Source: Apostichopus japonicus
Taxonomy: Eukaryota; Echinodermata; Holothuroidea; Aspidochirotida; Stichopodidae
Reading direction: 5' to 3'
Length of the DNA stretch: 64,000 bases
Assembly (NCBI RefSeq): GCF_037975245.1
Contig: NC_092574.1
Span: forward strand, 27,076,713 to 27,140,712
Below, piece after piece: positions 37,001 through 52,000 of the stretch. The notes beneath the pieces are model-generated. The model was not told the DNA's origin and did no database searches. It saw nothing but the letters and a program-made list of their open reading frames with translations. How positions within the stretch are numbered: position 1 is the stretch's first letter; each line of letters begins with the position of its first letter. The position numbers and the translations under genes are program-made.

Positions 37001-40000
37001 AGGGAACCACACCATAGCTGAACCGAAGACCTTTTCACAATATGCAAACTTTTCAGGTACTATGGCTTTAGTATTAATAGGCTTTAATGATGTTGAATGT
37101 TCATCTTAGTGTGTACAATGAGTGTAGCAATATCTCTACAGTGCATGATAACTCTAATAATTACCTTGTCAGGTATGTCACTAATTGCAAAATGCATTGT
37201 CTTATGATATATCATTGGAAGAACTTCAGTTTGTTTCTTTCTATGATTAATTTGTCCTGCAAAAGAGTATAAAGAAATATTATGATACATTTCTGAAATT
37301 CCATATTTTAACCTCATCCTATGTGGCATGGTTAATTAGCTTCACATTTGAGTTTTGGTACTTACTTCAAAATTAAATTGATTGACTATCAATTTTAATT
37401 ACCTTTTATTCAAACTAGGTGATTTGTTTGTTGCTGGTCTTATTGATGGCGTTAATATGACAGATGATACTGTGCTTTTGACGAGCAGCAACCAAGCAGT
37501 GGGAGGTACCATAACATTCAGCAAGCCAGTGACATTTGGAGAGAATCTCGCAGTGGATGGAAATGTTGACAGTGTTGACATTTCAGATCTTGAAGCAATC
37601 AGTGTCTACAAGAATGCAACTCATTTTATTGAAGGTAAAATAAATGTGTCCAACTTTGAAATGTTTATTTCTGCTGTTAGTGTTGTGGTAGAAGGGTCTT
37701 TTTATTTTAGATTGAGTTTCCTGCAGGAGAATAACTGCAGTTTACAACAGCATTTGTTCATTTATGAAGATAACCCAAGCTGTTTTCTGATATGCATTTT
37801 ATTGGTCCGTGTGAGACTGATGCAGTTTCCTCGGATCAAAATGTAGGTCTTTAGTCAACTTGCATTAGTTAGCAATGAGACAAACAGCAACCAGCTTAGA
37901 TAGATTTCTATTGTCAAATGTTTCCCATGTTTGCTTCTCTTTTTGATAGGTATTAAGACCTTCAAAACAAACCTGACCAGTCTGGATGGCCTTTCCTTGT
38001 CATCGGGGAAGACCATCGATTCTGTCAGTGTAGAGGAAATGGATCAGAATATTCTCAAAGTAACAGGAGGACAAAATATAACAGGTTTGTTCATGCAGCA
38101 GCTACCTGGCTGATTTTAACTATAGGGTAGGTAGTTGCAGGGTATTGGGAGGTAGTGGGGTGGGGGTGATGTCACTCTATTCAGAGTACTGGCTGATATT
38201 AACTATAGGGTAGGTAGTTGCAGGGTATGGGGAGGTAGTGGAGTGGGGGTGATGTCACTCTATTCAGAGTACTGGCTGATATTAACTATTAGGTAGGTAG
38301 TTGCAGGGTATGGGGAGGTAGTGGAGTGGGGGTGTATCACTCTATTCAGAGTACTGGCTGATATTAACTATAGGGTAGGTAGTTGCAGGGTAGTGGGAGG
38401 TAGTGGGGTGGGGGTGTATCACTCTATTCAGAGTACTGGCTGATATTAACTATAGGGTAGGTTGTTGCAGGGTATGGGGAGGTAGTGGGGTGAGGGTGTA
38501 TCACTCTATTCAGAGTACTGGCTGATTTTAACCATAGGGTAGGTAGTTGCAAGGTATGGGGATGTAGTGGGGGGGGGGTGGGGCTGATGTCCCTCTATTC
38601 CGAGTACTGGCTGATATTAACTAAAGGGTAGGTAGCTGCAGGGTAGTGGGAGGTAGTGGGGTGGGGGTGATGTCACTCTATTCAGAGTACTGGCTGATAT
38701 TAACTATAGGATAGGTAGTTGCAAGGTAGTGGGAGGTAGTGGGGTGGGGGTGTATCACTCTATTCAGAGTACTGGCTGATATTAACTAAAGGGTAGGTAG
38801 TTGCAGGGTAGTGGGAGGTAGTGGGGTGGGGGTGTATCACTCTATTCAGAGTACTGGCTGATATTAACTATAGGGTAGGTAGTTGCAGGGTAGTGGGAGG
38901 TAGTGGGGTGGGGGTGTATCACTCTATTCAGAGTACTGGCTGATATTAACTAAAGGGTAGGTAGTTGCAGGGTAGTGGGAGGTAGTGGGGTGGGGGTGTA
39001 TCACTCTATTCAGAGTACTGGCTGATATTAACTATAGGGTAGGTAGTTGCAGGGTAGTGGGAGGTAGTGGGGTGGGGGTGTATCACTCTATTCAGAGTAC
39101 TGGCTGATATTAACTATAGGGGTAGGTAGTTGCAGGGTAGTGGGAGGTAGTGGGGTGGGGGTGTATCACTCTATTCAGAGTACTGGCTGATATTAACTAA
39201 AGGGTAGGTAGTTGCAGGGTAGTGGGAGGTAGTGGGGTGGGGGTGTATCACTCTATTCAGAGTACTGGCTGATATTAACTATAGGGTAGGTAGTTGCAGG
39301 GTAGTGGGAGGTAGTGGGGTGGGGGTGTATCACTCTATTCAGAGTACTGGCTGATATTAACTAAAGGGTAGGTAGTTGCAGGGTAGTGGGAGGTAGTGGG
39401 GTGGGGGTGTATCACTCTATTCAGAGTACTGGCTGATATTAACTATAGGGTAGGTAGTTGCAGGGTAGTGGGGAGGTAGTGGGGTGGGGGTGATGTCACT
39501 CTATTCAGAGTACTGGCTGATATTAACTAAAGGGTAGGTAGTTGCAGGGTAGTGGGAGGTAGTGGGGTGGGGTGTATCACTCTATTCAGAGTACTGGCTG
39601 ATATTAACTAAAGTGTAGGTAGTTGCAGGGTGGTGGGAGGTAGTGGGGTGGGGGTGATGTCACTCTATTCAGAGTACTGGCTGATATTAACTAAAGGGTA
39701 GGTAGTTGCAGGGTAGTGGGAGGTAGTGGGGTGGGGGTGTATCACTCTATTCAGAGTACTGGCTGATATTAACTATAGGGTAGGTAGTTGCAGGGTAGTG
39801 GGGAGGTAGTGGGGTGGGGGTGATGTCACTCTATTCAGAGTACTGGCTGATATTAACTAAAGGGTAGGTAGTTGCAGGGTAGTGGGAGGTAGTGGGGTGG
39901 GGGTGTATCACTCTATTCAGAGTACTGGCTGATATTAACTAAAGGGTAGGTAGTTGCAGGGTAGTGGGAGGTAGTGGGGTGGGGGTGATGTCACTCTATT

Positions 40001-43000
40001 CAGAGTACTGGCTGATATTAACTAAAGGGTAGGTAGTTGCAGGGTATTGGGAGGTAGTGGGGTGTGCTCGATGTCACTCTATTCCGAGTACTGGCTGATA
40101 TTAACTAAGAGGTAGGTAGTTGCAGGGTAGTGGGAGGTAGTGGGGTGGGGGTGATGTCACTCTATTCCGAGTACTGGCTGATATTAACTAAGAGGTAGGT
40201 AGTTGCAGGGTAGTGGGAGGTAGTGGGAGGTAGTGGGGTGGGGGTGATGTCACTCTATTCCGAGTACTGGCTGATATTAACTAAGAGGTAGGTAGTTGCA
40301 GGGTAGTGGGAGGTAGTGGGGTGGGGGTGATGTCACTCTATTCAGAGTACTGGCTGATATTAACTATAGGGTGGTACGTAGTTGCAGGGTATGGGGAGGT
40401 AGTGGGGGGTGGGGGTGATGTCACTCTATTCAGAGTACCAAATTACCAAAAAGTATATATAAAAAAGGACAAGGAAACCTGTTCCATGTCAGAAGTAAAC
40501 AAGTTGTGAATCAAGTCTGATATCTCAGTGTACTGTGTTTAAATTGCTGGTGAACCAGCACCTATCCCTTTACCCCACCCACCTACCTATCTCTCTACCC
40601 TACCCACCTGCCTATCTCTCTACCCACCCACTTTCCAATCTCTCTACCCACCAACCCACCTTCCTATCTCTCTACCCCACCCACCTTCCTATCTCTCTAC
40701 CCCACTCTGGAAACTAGACCTGTTTATCTCAAGTGTTACAAGTGAAATACCATTCACTGGCAGTTTTGAAACTAGACTTGTTTATGCCAAATGTATCTGA
40801 GTATAAGCATGAACGACAGGGTAGCCTCGCAGTAATACCCTTAAAAAAATACCAAATTTTACAGCCATTTGCTGAAGTTACTTTGCCTCTTCTTTGAATT
40901 TTCTGTTGTTATTTCCACTACAGGCAGTTACACATTTACCAATGATCTGGACATGCAGGGGAATTTATCTGTGGAAGGAACAGTGAATGGTTTAAATCTT
41001 CCAGGTGACATCTTATTGGTTGATAGCTCTGAGCTGTTTGTAATTGGAGGACCAATCTCTTTCACTCAAAACTTGAATGTCTCAAATATGACTGCCCGAG
41101 TTTCCATTGATGGAATATCCACTAATACTGGTATGTTAGTTTTATTTTGTTTCTGTTGAAACTATTGAGAGAAATCAATCCACTGAAAACATGAATAGCT
41201 GCTATACTGGTATGTTAGTTTTATTTTGTTTCTGTTGAAACTATTGAGAGAAATCAATCCACTGAAAACATGAATAGCCACTAACACTGGTATGTTAGTT
41301 TTATTTTGTTTCTGTTGAAACTATTGAGGGAAATCAATGCACTGACAACATGAATTGTTCACTTTATAATGATTTTGTTGCAATTGACATGGGATTCAGT
41401 TGGATTGCTTCTTACAATCATTCAATTTACTTAAGATATTTTTAAGGCATCTTTATGAAATGTAATGAGATCTTGAATCTCAGAGATATTTTAGACATCA
41501 CAATAGGTGTCTAAAACTTTTCGTCATCACAATGGCTATGAAAAGTATCTTATACAGTAAAATTATTGCAAAATAAAACCCTTAGAATGTTGGAAATATT
41601 TTATATATAAAGCAACTTTAACATGAACTCAAACTTGTTATCACTGTAGGTGGAGCAGTGCTAGACTTGCTTTCAGTTTCTCCAATGGACAATTCTGATC
41701 AGGTGGTTACAGGTAGTATCACATTCAGAGATGATTTAGTCTTAGAGAAAGACACAGCCTGTGATGGTGACGTGGATGGTGTTGATCTGAGTGAACTTGC
41801 ACAGGATGCTGTAGGGAAGGATGAAGATGCCAGAGTGACTGGTAACTTTGGTTTGAACACTTTAATTAACTGAAGACAATTAGCTCTTATGGCAAGGAAG
41901 TCACATGAAGATTACTAATCTAATTTCATTACTTTTAATATAGGAAAGACAAAGTGCTACACATTTCATCACATCCGCCCATTATTTGACAACGTATTGA
42001 CAAAGTAATGACAAAGTATTGTCATTAATTGTTAGTAAATGTATTGGCAGGCTTAAAGGTATTCCACCTTACTTCAGCCAGGAGATGCTGTACTCAGCAT
42101 ATCTTGCTTCTTATTCAAGCTAATGTTTTATCTAATAAGCCAGTGTCTTCTTCAGGATATAGTGAGTTTCTCTGATTCCTCCTACTTTTGTTTCCTTTTC
42201 TAGTCTTCTTATCTAAGAAACAAGTTGATTGAGTGACTCTTTTAGTCAGTAGTAAATGTACTCTGAATGTTAGCTTCTATATTGCCCAGTCATCAGTCAT
42301 AAAAGTGTCATAAAAGTTTCACACATGTGTGATCTTGATCCAGAAGCAATTCTCCAAGATTAAAAGTTTATAATTCTGTAATAATTAGGAGGTTATGAGA
42401 GGTGTGGGAAGAGGAGTAAGGGGGGAAGGAGGGGTGTGAATATGTCCTCAGGGCAGGCCTATGTTTGAGCATTATTACAACAATATTGTGATTTGTAATG
42501 AAAATGCTGTTGACAAGGTTTTGCTGTCATATTTATCTTGCTCTATAGATTTGTGTTTTCAAGTTTGCCATTTGGGAGTATCACAGCATTTTATACTTCA
42601 AGTTTGAGTAAATATTGCAAAGTCGAGTCATAGGTCAATTATTTGGACTACACTGATCATGCAATGCATACAGAGATACTTTACTTGGTATTTGATTTGC
42701 AGGGTTCAAGACATTTATGGGATCGTTGCATTTCCAACAAGACATCATGCTGGAGGGTCTCATTTCTGGTGTAAACCTGACTTCATTGGATGCAGGAGTC
42801 CTTAAGCTGGATGACACCATTTGGAGCCCAAATGCAAAGTTAATCTTTTCTGCACCAAATGCAGTGGTTAGTTTAACAGTGAAAATGTCTGGATGTGTTA
42901 TAACAAGCACTACACATATTGTGAAAGAATTAAGAATGCTATTTGTATTTCTTACACATCCATTTTTGGATTTGATACTTGTAGACATCTGTTAGTAGCA

Positions 43001-46000
43001 GTGCTAAGCATTACAGGATAAGTAGTTTATCTATAATTAATTAATAGTAAATCAGGCATTGTCAGTGTGTAAGACTGATATTAGGGAAGTTCAGTGAATA
43101 GAGTGGAATGGGATGGGTAATAACATTCTGAAATTACCTTTCCATATCAAAATGAAAGCTCTGCCTCTATACATATTCCTGGTGTGTGAATTCTGTATAA
43201 ACACTATAGGTTTGACATCCCTTAAGGTTTCTTTTTGACAAGCACTTTTCAAAGTAACATCTGAAGTTAGTTATTAATTAGGAGATTTTGGTGCAGGAAG
43301 ATAAATGTATCCAAAACTTCAGTATGTTTTTGCTCATATACAATCTTGACTAGTCCACAAAACTCAGGATGGATTAGTTCCAGAGTATTATCTTGGAAGC
43401 AGATGAAGGTGACATTTCATAATAAAGTGGATACCAAGGAACAAGGTTCCCTTTTTTAAGTCAACCATTTGTTAGAACAAAATTTTATTAGGTGGTGTTA
43501 ATCTTAGCCTGTCGCTTTGATGAAATGGTCAGCAAGTTTAGTCATTTTCTGCAGATACATTGGAAGCTGGCAAACATGTTTCAGCATAATCTAGGAGATT
43601 ATTTATACTCTAGCAGATTATGTTAGACAGTTATTTGCACATCCTATCACCTTATTTTTTCTCAATTAATTCCTTTTAAAAGTTTGCAGCTAATTTGGAG
43701 ACCTACAACCAGCACAGTTTTGACAGTATTAGCTTCAGGGACTTGTCTCTCCATGGTCAGAACGAAACTATCAACGGAGTAAAGACATTTCAAGCGATCC
43801 ATTCCAACAGCAAAGTTGACGTAATGGAAAATGTAAATGGCGTCTCTGTCACAAGGCTTTGTCTGAATGCAGTCTACTTAAATGATAATTATGGAATTAA
43901 AGATATTGTCGGTGATATCACCTTTGAGAAGAATCTTAGGATTGAGGGCAGTCTGATACTGAACGGAACACTTGAAGGTGCGTCTCTCATCTTCTGTCTT
44001 GCTTGCATCCTCTCACCTCCAATCCTTTCTCTTACCTACACACCTTCTCATTTTGATCACTCATCCTGTCCATCTAATGTTTAACTCATCCTGTCCGTCG
44101 AATGTTAAACTCAAACTGACCGTCGAATGTTAAACTCATCCTGTCCGTCTAATGTTAAACTCATCCTGTCCGTCTAATGTTAAATTCGTCCTGTCCGTCT
44201 TAGAATGTTCAACTCATCCTGTCCATTTAATGTTAAACTTGTCCTGTCCAAACTCGCCCTGTCCATCAAATGTTAAACTCGTCCTGTCCATCTAATGTTA
44301 AACTTGTCCTTTCCATCTAATGTTCATCTTGTCCTGTCCGTCTAATGTTAAACTCATCCTGTCCGTCTGATGTTAAACTCATCCTGTCTGTCTAATGTTC
44401 AACTCGTCCTGTCCATCTAATGTTAAACATGTCCTGTCCATCTAATGTTAAACTCGTCCTGTCCATATAATGTTAAACTCATCCTGTCCATCTAATGTTC
44501 AACTCATCCTGTCCATATAATGTTCAACTCGTCCTGTCCATCTAATGTTAAACTCGTCCTGTCCGTCTAATGTTAAACTCTTCCTGTCCGTCTAATGTTA
44601 AACTCGTCCTGTCCGTCTAATATTAAACATGTCCTGTCCGTCTAATATTCTTTACGTCCTGTCCGTCTAATGTTCAACTCGTCCTGTCCGTCTAATGTTA
44701 AACTCATCCTGTCCGTCTAATTTTCAACTCATCCTGTCCGTCTAATTTTCAACTCATCCTGTCCGTCTAATGTTAAACTTATCCTGTCCGTCTAAAGTTA
44801 AATTCTCAATAAATGCTCTTTCACCACGATTGGATATTCTTTGCTATTTTCTTTCCTTTTTGTCAACATCTTTCATTTATATCCTCTGTTCCTTCATCTT
44901 CCATATGTTCAGTTAACCAGTTAATTCTGTATATACTACTATATACTTGTCCACTGTGATTTGTCAATTTGCCATTAAAGATTGTCTTCCTAGGATGGAA
45001 AGCCTGCCTGATGCTGTCTCTTTCTGTCTGTTTGACTGTCTATCTGTATGTCTGCCTTTATATACTGCTCAGTGTCTTGTTCATGTCTTCATGTTTCATT
45101 TGGTCTTCATATATGTCTGTCTCTTGGTTGTTTTGTCTGTCTGTCCATCTGTCTGTCTGCCTTTATATACTGCTCAGTTATTTGTCCATGTCTTCATGTT
45201 TCATTTGGGCTTCATATATATGTCTGTCTCTTGGTTGTTTTGTCTGTCTGTCCATCTGTCTGTCTGCCTTTATATACTGCTCAGTGTCTTGTTCATGTCC
45301 GCATGTTTCATTTGGTCTTCATATATGTCTGTCTCTTGGTTGTTTTGTCTGTCTGTCCATCTGTCTGTCTGCCTTTATATACTGCTCAGTTATTTGTCCA
45401 TGTCTTCATGTTTCATTTGGTCTTCATATATATGTCTGTCTCTTGGTTGTTTTGTCTGTCTGTCCATCTGTATGTCTGCCTTTATATACTGCTCAGTTAT
45501 TTGTCCATGTCTTCATGTTTCATTTGGGCTTCATATATATGTCTGTCTCTTGGTTGTTTTGTCTGTCTGTCCATCTGTCTGTCTGCCTTTATATACTGCT
45601 CAGTTATTTGTCCATGTCTTCATGTTTCATTTGGGCTTCATATATATGTCTGTCTCTTGGTTGTTTTGTCTGTCTGTCTGTCATTTTCTGATTGCGTCTT
45701 TTGTCAAGTACATGTGTTGTGCTGTTGGGCTATAACTCGCATGCTTCCAGTGATGATATCTCAATTAAAATGAAATATTGTGACATTAATCTGGCTCATA
45801 TGTGACATATGGATTATCAGTTTATTCATGTCATTTGTTCTCATAAACAGGGTTGTACTTGCAAGATTTGGTGACACTGCATGGCAGGCAGGACATATAT
45901 TCAAGCACTGGATTTTATTCTAAAGTTTATGTGGAAGAACTGATGGCAGCCAGTGATGTAAACGTAACCCAGGAAGTAAATAGAGAGAATGTTGTTGAAA

Positions 46001-49000
46001 TCTACTATGACACATTGCTATCTGTGGGTAAGTGCTCATATGCAATTCTCCCAAAGTACAACTTGTTATTTCTAGATGTTTAGCTGTTTCTACATAGCAG
46101 ACTATCTTCAACTATCCATCTTTTATGCATGATGGTCTACTTTTATAATGGTAAATGCAGCTGTGTGATCAGCAATGTACTTGGATGTACTTGGATCAAA
46201 TCTAACTTAGTCTCTGAGATTATTATCAAGGGAGATTCAAGCTTTCAGAATTTCATAAATATGCATAGCTGCCATGGGTGGTTAGAATGGTTGTATGACT
46301 CCTTGAGCCTTGGCTTTAATTCTAGCCATGTCAGATTTTGTTGCTGGTCCAGCATAAATCTACAATGTCAGAATTTTCTTGGTCTGAATACCAGCCCTGG
46401 CAATTATTATCAATCAGCCTATAAACATCAAAGGCATGAAGTTTCAAATTTGCTCTATTCCTGACAGTATTTTGCTGTGTAATTACTAGTTTCAGGAGAG
46501 TAAGAGAAGCTACTCAATGTTAAGAAGAAAAGTCTCCATTTGAACTAGTCAGCTATCAGTGTTATTTCATTTATCATTTACATGGGTTATATTTTAATTA
46601 ATCAACTATTGATGATATTGATACTGTAGTTGTTCTGCAACTTAACTGTTTGATTTGTGAGTTTATCAGTTTCTTTCTCGTCATTTATGCATCTATAAAC
46701 ACATCTGTTTGTTTCGTTTCAGCTGATCAAAACATCACAGGACATAAAACATTCATGCAGGCTGTGGTTATTGATGATAATTTGCAAGTCAATGGATCAG
46801 TAAATGATGTTGATATCTCGGATCTTGCCGACGATGCTGTCTACGATACTGGGAATCACACCATTTTGGAAGAGAAAGTGTTCACATCCACTTTTTGGGT
46901 TGATAAGATGAAAATTGGCGGTAAGCCTCGCTGAATAAGACCTCCATTTTAAGTTATCAAGATCAAGTATTGACATTTTAAACAGTCTTTGAAAATATCT
47001 AGAGAAATTTGTTAAATTGTTGTCTGTTTGAAGTTGGATAATATAATATATTAATTGTTTATTAATTATGAAGAGCTATAATGGTTTTGGTAGAAATTAT
47101 TTTCCACATTTGGTGGATACAGAGGGGATCTTATCTCAAGTTTTTTTTCTATGCTCAGCACAAAAGCTTGACAGTTTTCAAGTTGGAATGTTTGCTAACC
47201 TATTATTGCTGTAATGACAATCCAAAGAAAGCTTTCTCACAGAAAATCTGACCTATTTTTGCCATGCAGAATTTCCCCCCAAAATATTTTGTGCTGTTTT
47301 CCATTACATACTATTAAATAAGTTTTCATTATACCTCAAAATATGTCAAAGCTACTCATATATGGACAAAAGCATTGGTGATCCCAATTCCTATTTGCAA
47401 ATTAATCTAGGGCAAAGTATACTATTTGTTTACTTTATCTTATTCGCTGTAGGTTTCGTTAATGGAGCAAATTTTTCTGAGTTTGTGGATGATATTGTCC
47501 TGCAAAACGAACCACAGACCATCACTGGAAACCTGTCATTTTTGAAGACTTTGAATTTGAACAGCAGCTTGGATGTGGAGGGAACCATCAACGGCCTAAG
47601 TTTGACAGAATTTAATTCTTCTGTACACAAAGTGACTGATGAAGAGTTTACAGGTAAGAGAGAGACTCTTTGCATGATCATTTCCTTGAGGAATGTTCTG
47701 ATATTTCCACATCTTTGAATAGAAAAATTGATGAATATTCATCACATGTTTACTGCTGTTTAATATTGAGGTGAGCAGAGGGGGCAAGAGGGGGTTAGAG
47801 GTGGGAAGAGGGGGTTGGGCATGATGGCAAACCTGAAGCTCAATATGCCCTACATGATATTGTAATGTAAGTTGTGTAATTATTCAGGTAGCTTCATGCT
47901 ATTGGCATATGGGGAATGTTGGCCTAAGGTGGTGTATTTTAATTGGACAGAAAGACGACAGACAAAGACACAGAGAAGGCAATAATCCAGAGAGATATTC
48001 TCTAGATAATGTACAGAGAAACATGAAATAAAACCTTATCAGGAACTTAAAACTAAGCTGTCTTGCAGTGTCTTGGGGCTACAAGGGTAGGAAGCCTACC
48101 GACAAGATGTTACACGAGATACTACTTAGAAAATGAGGTTGCTTCCAATGGAGTGGCCATAAGTGAGCTTGCTACAAGTGGGTTTGCCCATGTGATGTAA
48201 ACAGCTTTATGCTGCTTTTAAAAATCTGTCCCTAAAAACCCCTCCCCACAGGTGGTGCACATCCATCTTCTGGTTTTCCATGCTGGGCAGTTTGTCCCCT
48301 GTTGCCTTCTTAAATTTGGTAAAACTACAATTGTACAATGGTCTTAATGGGCATCCCCATAGAGCCTCAATATTATACCAAGGTAGTAGCCTGCTTATAA
48401 ACACAGGAGAGATTATCTAAAACAACGCACCATTATAGTCCTTTAGTATACAATGCACCATTATACAAAGCACCAGCCATTCCTAATCTGCCATTGGCCA
48501 CTTCCTGCTCCATGATGTAGCTTGCCTGCTTGAATTATCTGATCCTCTTCAGAGTGAAAAAATAATAATTATTTTTGAAGCCTAATTTCTAATAATAGTC
48601 TTTGATTTGCAGGTGAGCTTCAATTTGGTATGGTCTATGCTAATGACACTATTTCTGTTGACAGTCTGGTCAACGGAGTTGATATTGGAGATGATACACT
48701 TGTCAAAGATCAAGAGGTAAGCATGCTTTCTAGTCTAATTTCCATAAGTGTATTGTAAATGTGTAACCAAATACCCCAAAACAAAAGAAATACAAACCCC
48801 CTGAAAACTTGGAAATTAAAAGCAACTTATAAAGACACAGGAAGAAACAAGCGACAAACGAAATAAAGATCCGAACAATGAAAGCTATGAGGGGAAGCAA
48901 TTTCAGAAGTGGATTTGATTTAGGTAGCAAGAGATCAGAGGGATGGAAAGCTTTCTTACTATTGATTTTTTATTTATTGATTATTTAAAGTTGACTTTGT

Positions 49001-52000
49001 CCACTTTATCCTATATTTGTGCCATAATTTAAGCTAGAAATGAGACTGAAGTTCTCTGTTACCTAGTTGTTTTCCTCTGAATTTTGTGTGGTTTGTTACA
49101 GAAAGCCACAAATTTGAAAGAGAATGGTGGTTTTTGTAAACATTGTTCAAAGCCATATTTATACTCTACAGCATACATACTGTATAATTTACATATTTAA
49201 TAGATTCAGTCAGTGTTCCTTCATTGAATAACTTTAGCTTTTAGTATCTCATCTATCTGTCCAAACAGAAGGACATTTACTTAATAACTAATGTATTATT
49301 TGAAGGTTCCCATGTACTCACTATGATATGACAGGGAAGACCTATTGGTTATTCTATTAATTAGAATTAATACTCTCTTTAAAACCTTGCTTGCATACAG
49401 AGGATTTATCTCATTTTGTATTTAAGCTTGTAATTACTATCATTTCTAATTCCATGTTTTAGTCATATTTATAAACACATTTTGATATTTATTTGTACTA
49501 CAAAAAAAAATGAAAATATGAACTGTTATGAAATTGGATGGAATTGATATTGCTTGATTGACTAATTGATTGATTGTCTTTTTAACAGGGTCAATCAGTT
49601 TCTGGAATTAAGACATTTACATCAGAAGTAAGAGTGAATGGTAACATAACCTGTGATACAGTCAACGATGTGGACATCAATTATCTTGATGCATCAATTT
49701 TGAAGACAGAGGGTAATCAAAACATCACAGGGAATTATATCTTCTGGTGTAAGTATTCCCTCCCTCCCTCCTTCCCTCCACTCACTCCCTCCCGCCCTCA
49801 TATATTCTAGCTTATCAAGAGTATCAGTCCATCAAATTTGGTAGTAAATACAATTAATATGTGATAGTTCTTGAATACCATGTTGCATTAGATGATGTAT
49901 TTCTATATATTTTCATGTCACTTATGTCCTTGATGTTAAATAGTAGTAACCATTATTATAGCATCATAACAATATAACCAAATTTGAATAAAAAATTAGT
50001 ATACACACTTAAAGGAATCATTGTATTCACTACAAAGTGTGTGTTCTTAGTGGCAAGAGCAGGGTATAGCTGAAGATGTTTTGTAATTTCTATTACTGAA
50101 TATAGAAGTTTCTTCTGCTTTAATACTTTTTTTTGTATATGCCTCTTAATGTATTTCTTAAACAAAATACTATGCTGGCTTCTTTTTTACAGATTACTTT
50201 TGTCCTAGGATACATAACACTGACATTGAATTAATTTAAATTATCCATTTTTAATTTTTGGTTCCTTGCTTTAGCAAAAGGAACCTATGCAGTCATGTTG
50301 GCGTGTGTGTGTGTGTGTATGTGTGTGTGTGTGTGTCTGTGTGTGCATCTGTGACACTTTCTTGGGTACGCTCTATCTCAATAAGGGAAAGTTGGATTGA
50401 GGCCAAACTTGGACTATAGATCCGCCATATGGAGAAGGTGTGCCCTATTGTTTTTGGTGCCCACAAAGGTCACCAAAGGTCAGTTATGGTCCAAAAACCG
50501 AACATATTAAAACTGCAATAACTCCCAGTGCCAATGTGCGACAAGATTGATATTTTGGGAAAAGTTGTTAACTGGTTAGGGGAACATTTTCAAACTTAAC
50601 GGTCATGTGATCCGAGGTCACCAAAGGTCAATTAATGATAAAAAACTAGTTTTTTTGCGATAACTTGAGAACGAAACGTCCGTTAGGGTTGGGAGTTGCT
50701 TCAATGTTATCCAATTGTTGACCCGCATCTGGGTGACCCTTGACCTCAATTTGACCTCTGGTGACCTTAACGTGTTTTTGGGGATTTTTACAGTTTTGAT
50801 GCTATTTTCAGATGTCAAAGGTAACTTCTGATCATAAATGTCAAAGGGTTGACCCCGTGTGACCTTTATGTGCGAAGTTATATGGGGTCAAAGTTTTTCG
50901 GTCGGAGTTAGGATGGTTGTACAGACTTTTCATTTTGTTTTTTGGAATCAGGAGATTAAACTTCATCTGAAACCAAGGTCAAAAGGTCAAAGGTCACATT
51001 AGAAAAATTGTGCTTATTTTGGGAGGAAACGAGCAAACAAGAAAATGTTTGGTTTTGATGCTAGATTTGGATATCAAAGGTACCTTCCGATCAAAAATGT
51101 CAATTGGTTGACACCCGTGTGACCTTCGTGTGCGAAGTTATACAGGGTCAAAGTTAATTTTCAGACATTTAATGCAACAACTCCCAGTTCCAAGGTGTGA
51201 CATGGTTGATATTTTTGGACAAGTTGCAAATGGTATAGGGGAATATTTTCAAACTTAACGGTCATGTGATCCGAGGTCACCAAAGGTCAATTAATGTCAA
51301 AAAACTAGTATTTTGGGGGTAGAAAATGGGCAAAGAAAAAAATGTTTGATTTTTTATAGTTTGATGCTCTAATTTAGGTCTCATCAATCAAAAATGTCAA
51401 TAAGTTGACCCAAGGTGACCTTTGTATGTTAAGTTATATGAGGTCAAAGTTAATTTTCAGACATTTAGTGTAATAACTCCCAGTGCCAAGGTGTTACATG
51501 GTTGATATTTTTGGACAAGTTGCAAATGGTATAGGGGAATATTTTCAAACTTAACGGTCATGTGATCCGAGGTCACCAAAGGTCAATTAATGATAAAAAA
51601 CTAGTATTTTTGCGATAACTTGAGAACAAATTGTCCGTTAGGGTTGGGAGTTGCTTCAATGTAATCCAATTGTCGACCCGCATCTGGGTGACCCTTGACC
51701 TCAATTTGACCTTTGGTGACCTTTTTAGTGTTTTGTGGATTTTTACAGTTTTGATGCTATTTTCAGATGTTAAAGGTAACTTCTGATCATAAATGTCAAT
51801 GGGTTGACCCCGGTGTGACCTTCGTGTGCGAAGTTATATGAGGTCAAAGTTAATTTTCAGACATTTAATGCAATAACTCCCAGTTCCAAGGTGTGACAAG
51901 GTTAATATTTTTGGAGTAGTTGCAAATGGTATAGGGGAATATTTTCAAACTTAACGGTTATGTGATACAAGGTCACCAAAGGTCAATTAATGATAAAAAA

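Noticed and set aside
44947-45773. Three overlapping open frames of 240-262 codons (Cys/Leu/Ser-rich, membrane-like)
   Set aside because: They run through a 107-bp satellite with stop-free units in all three frames. There is no splice or homology support, and they lie inside an intron.
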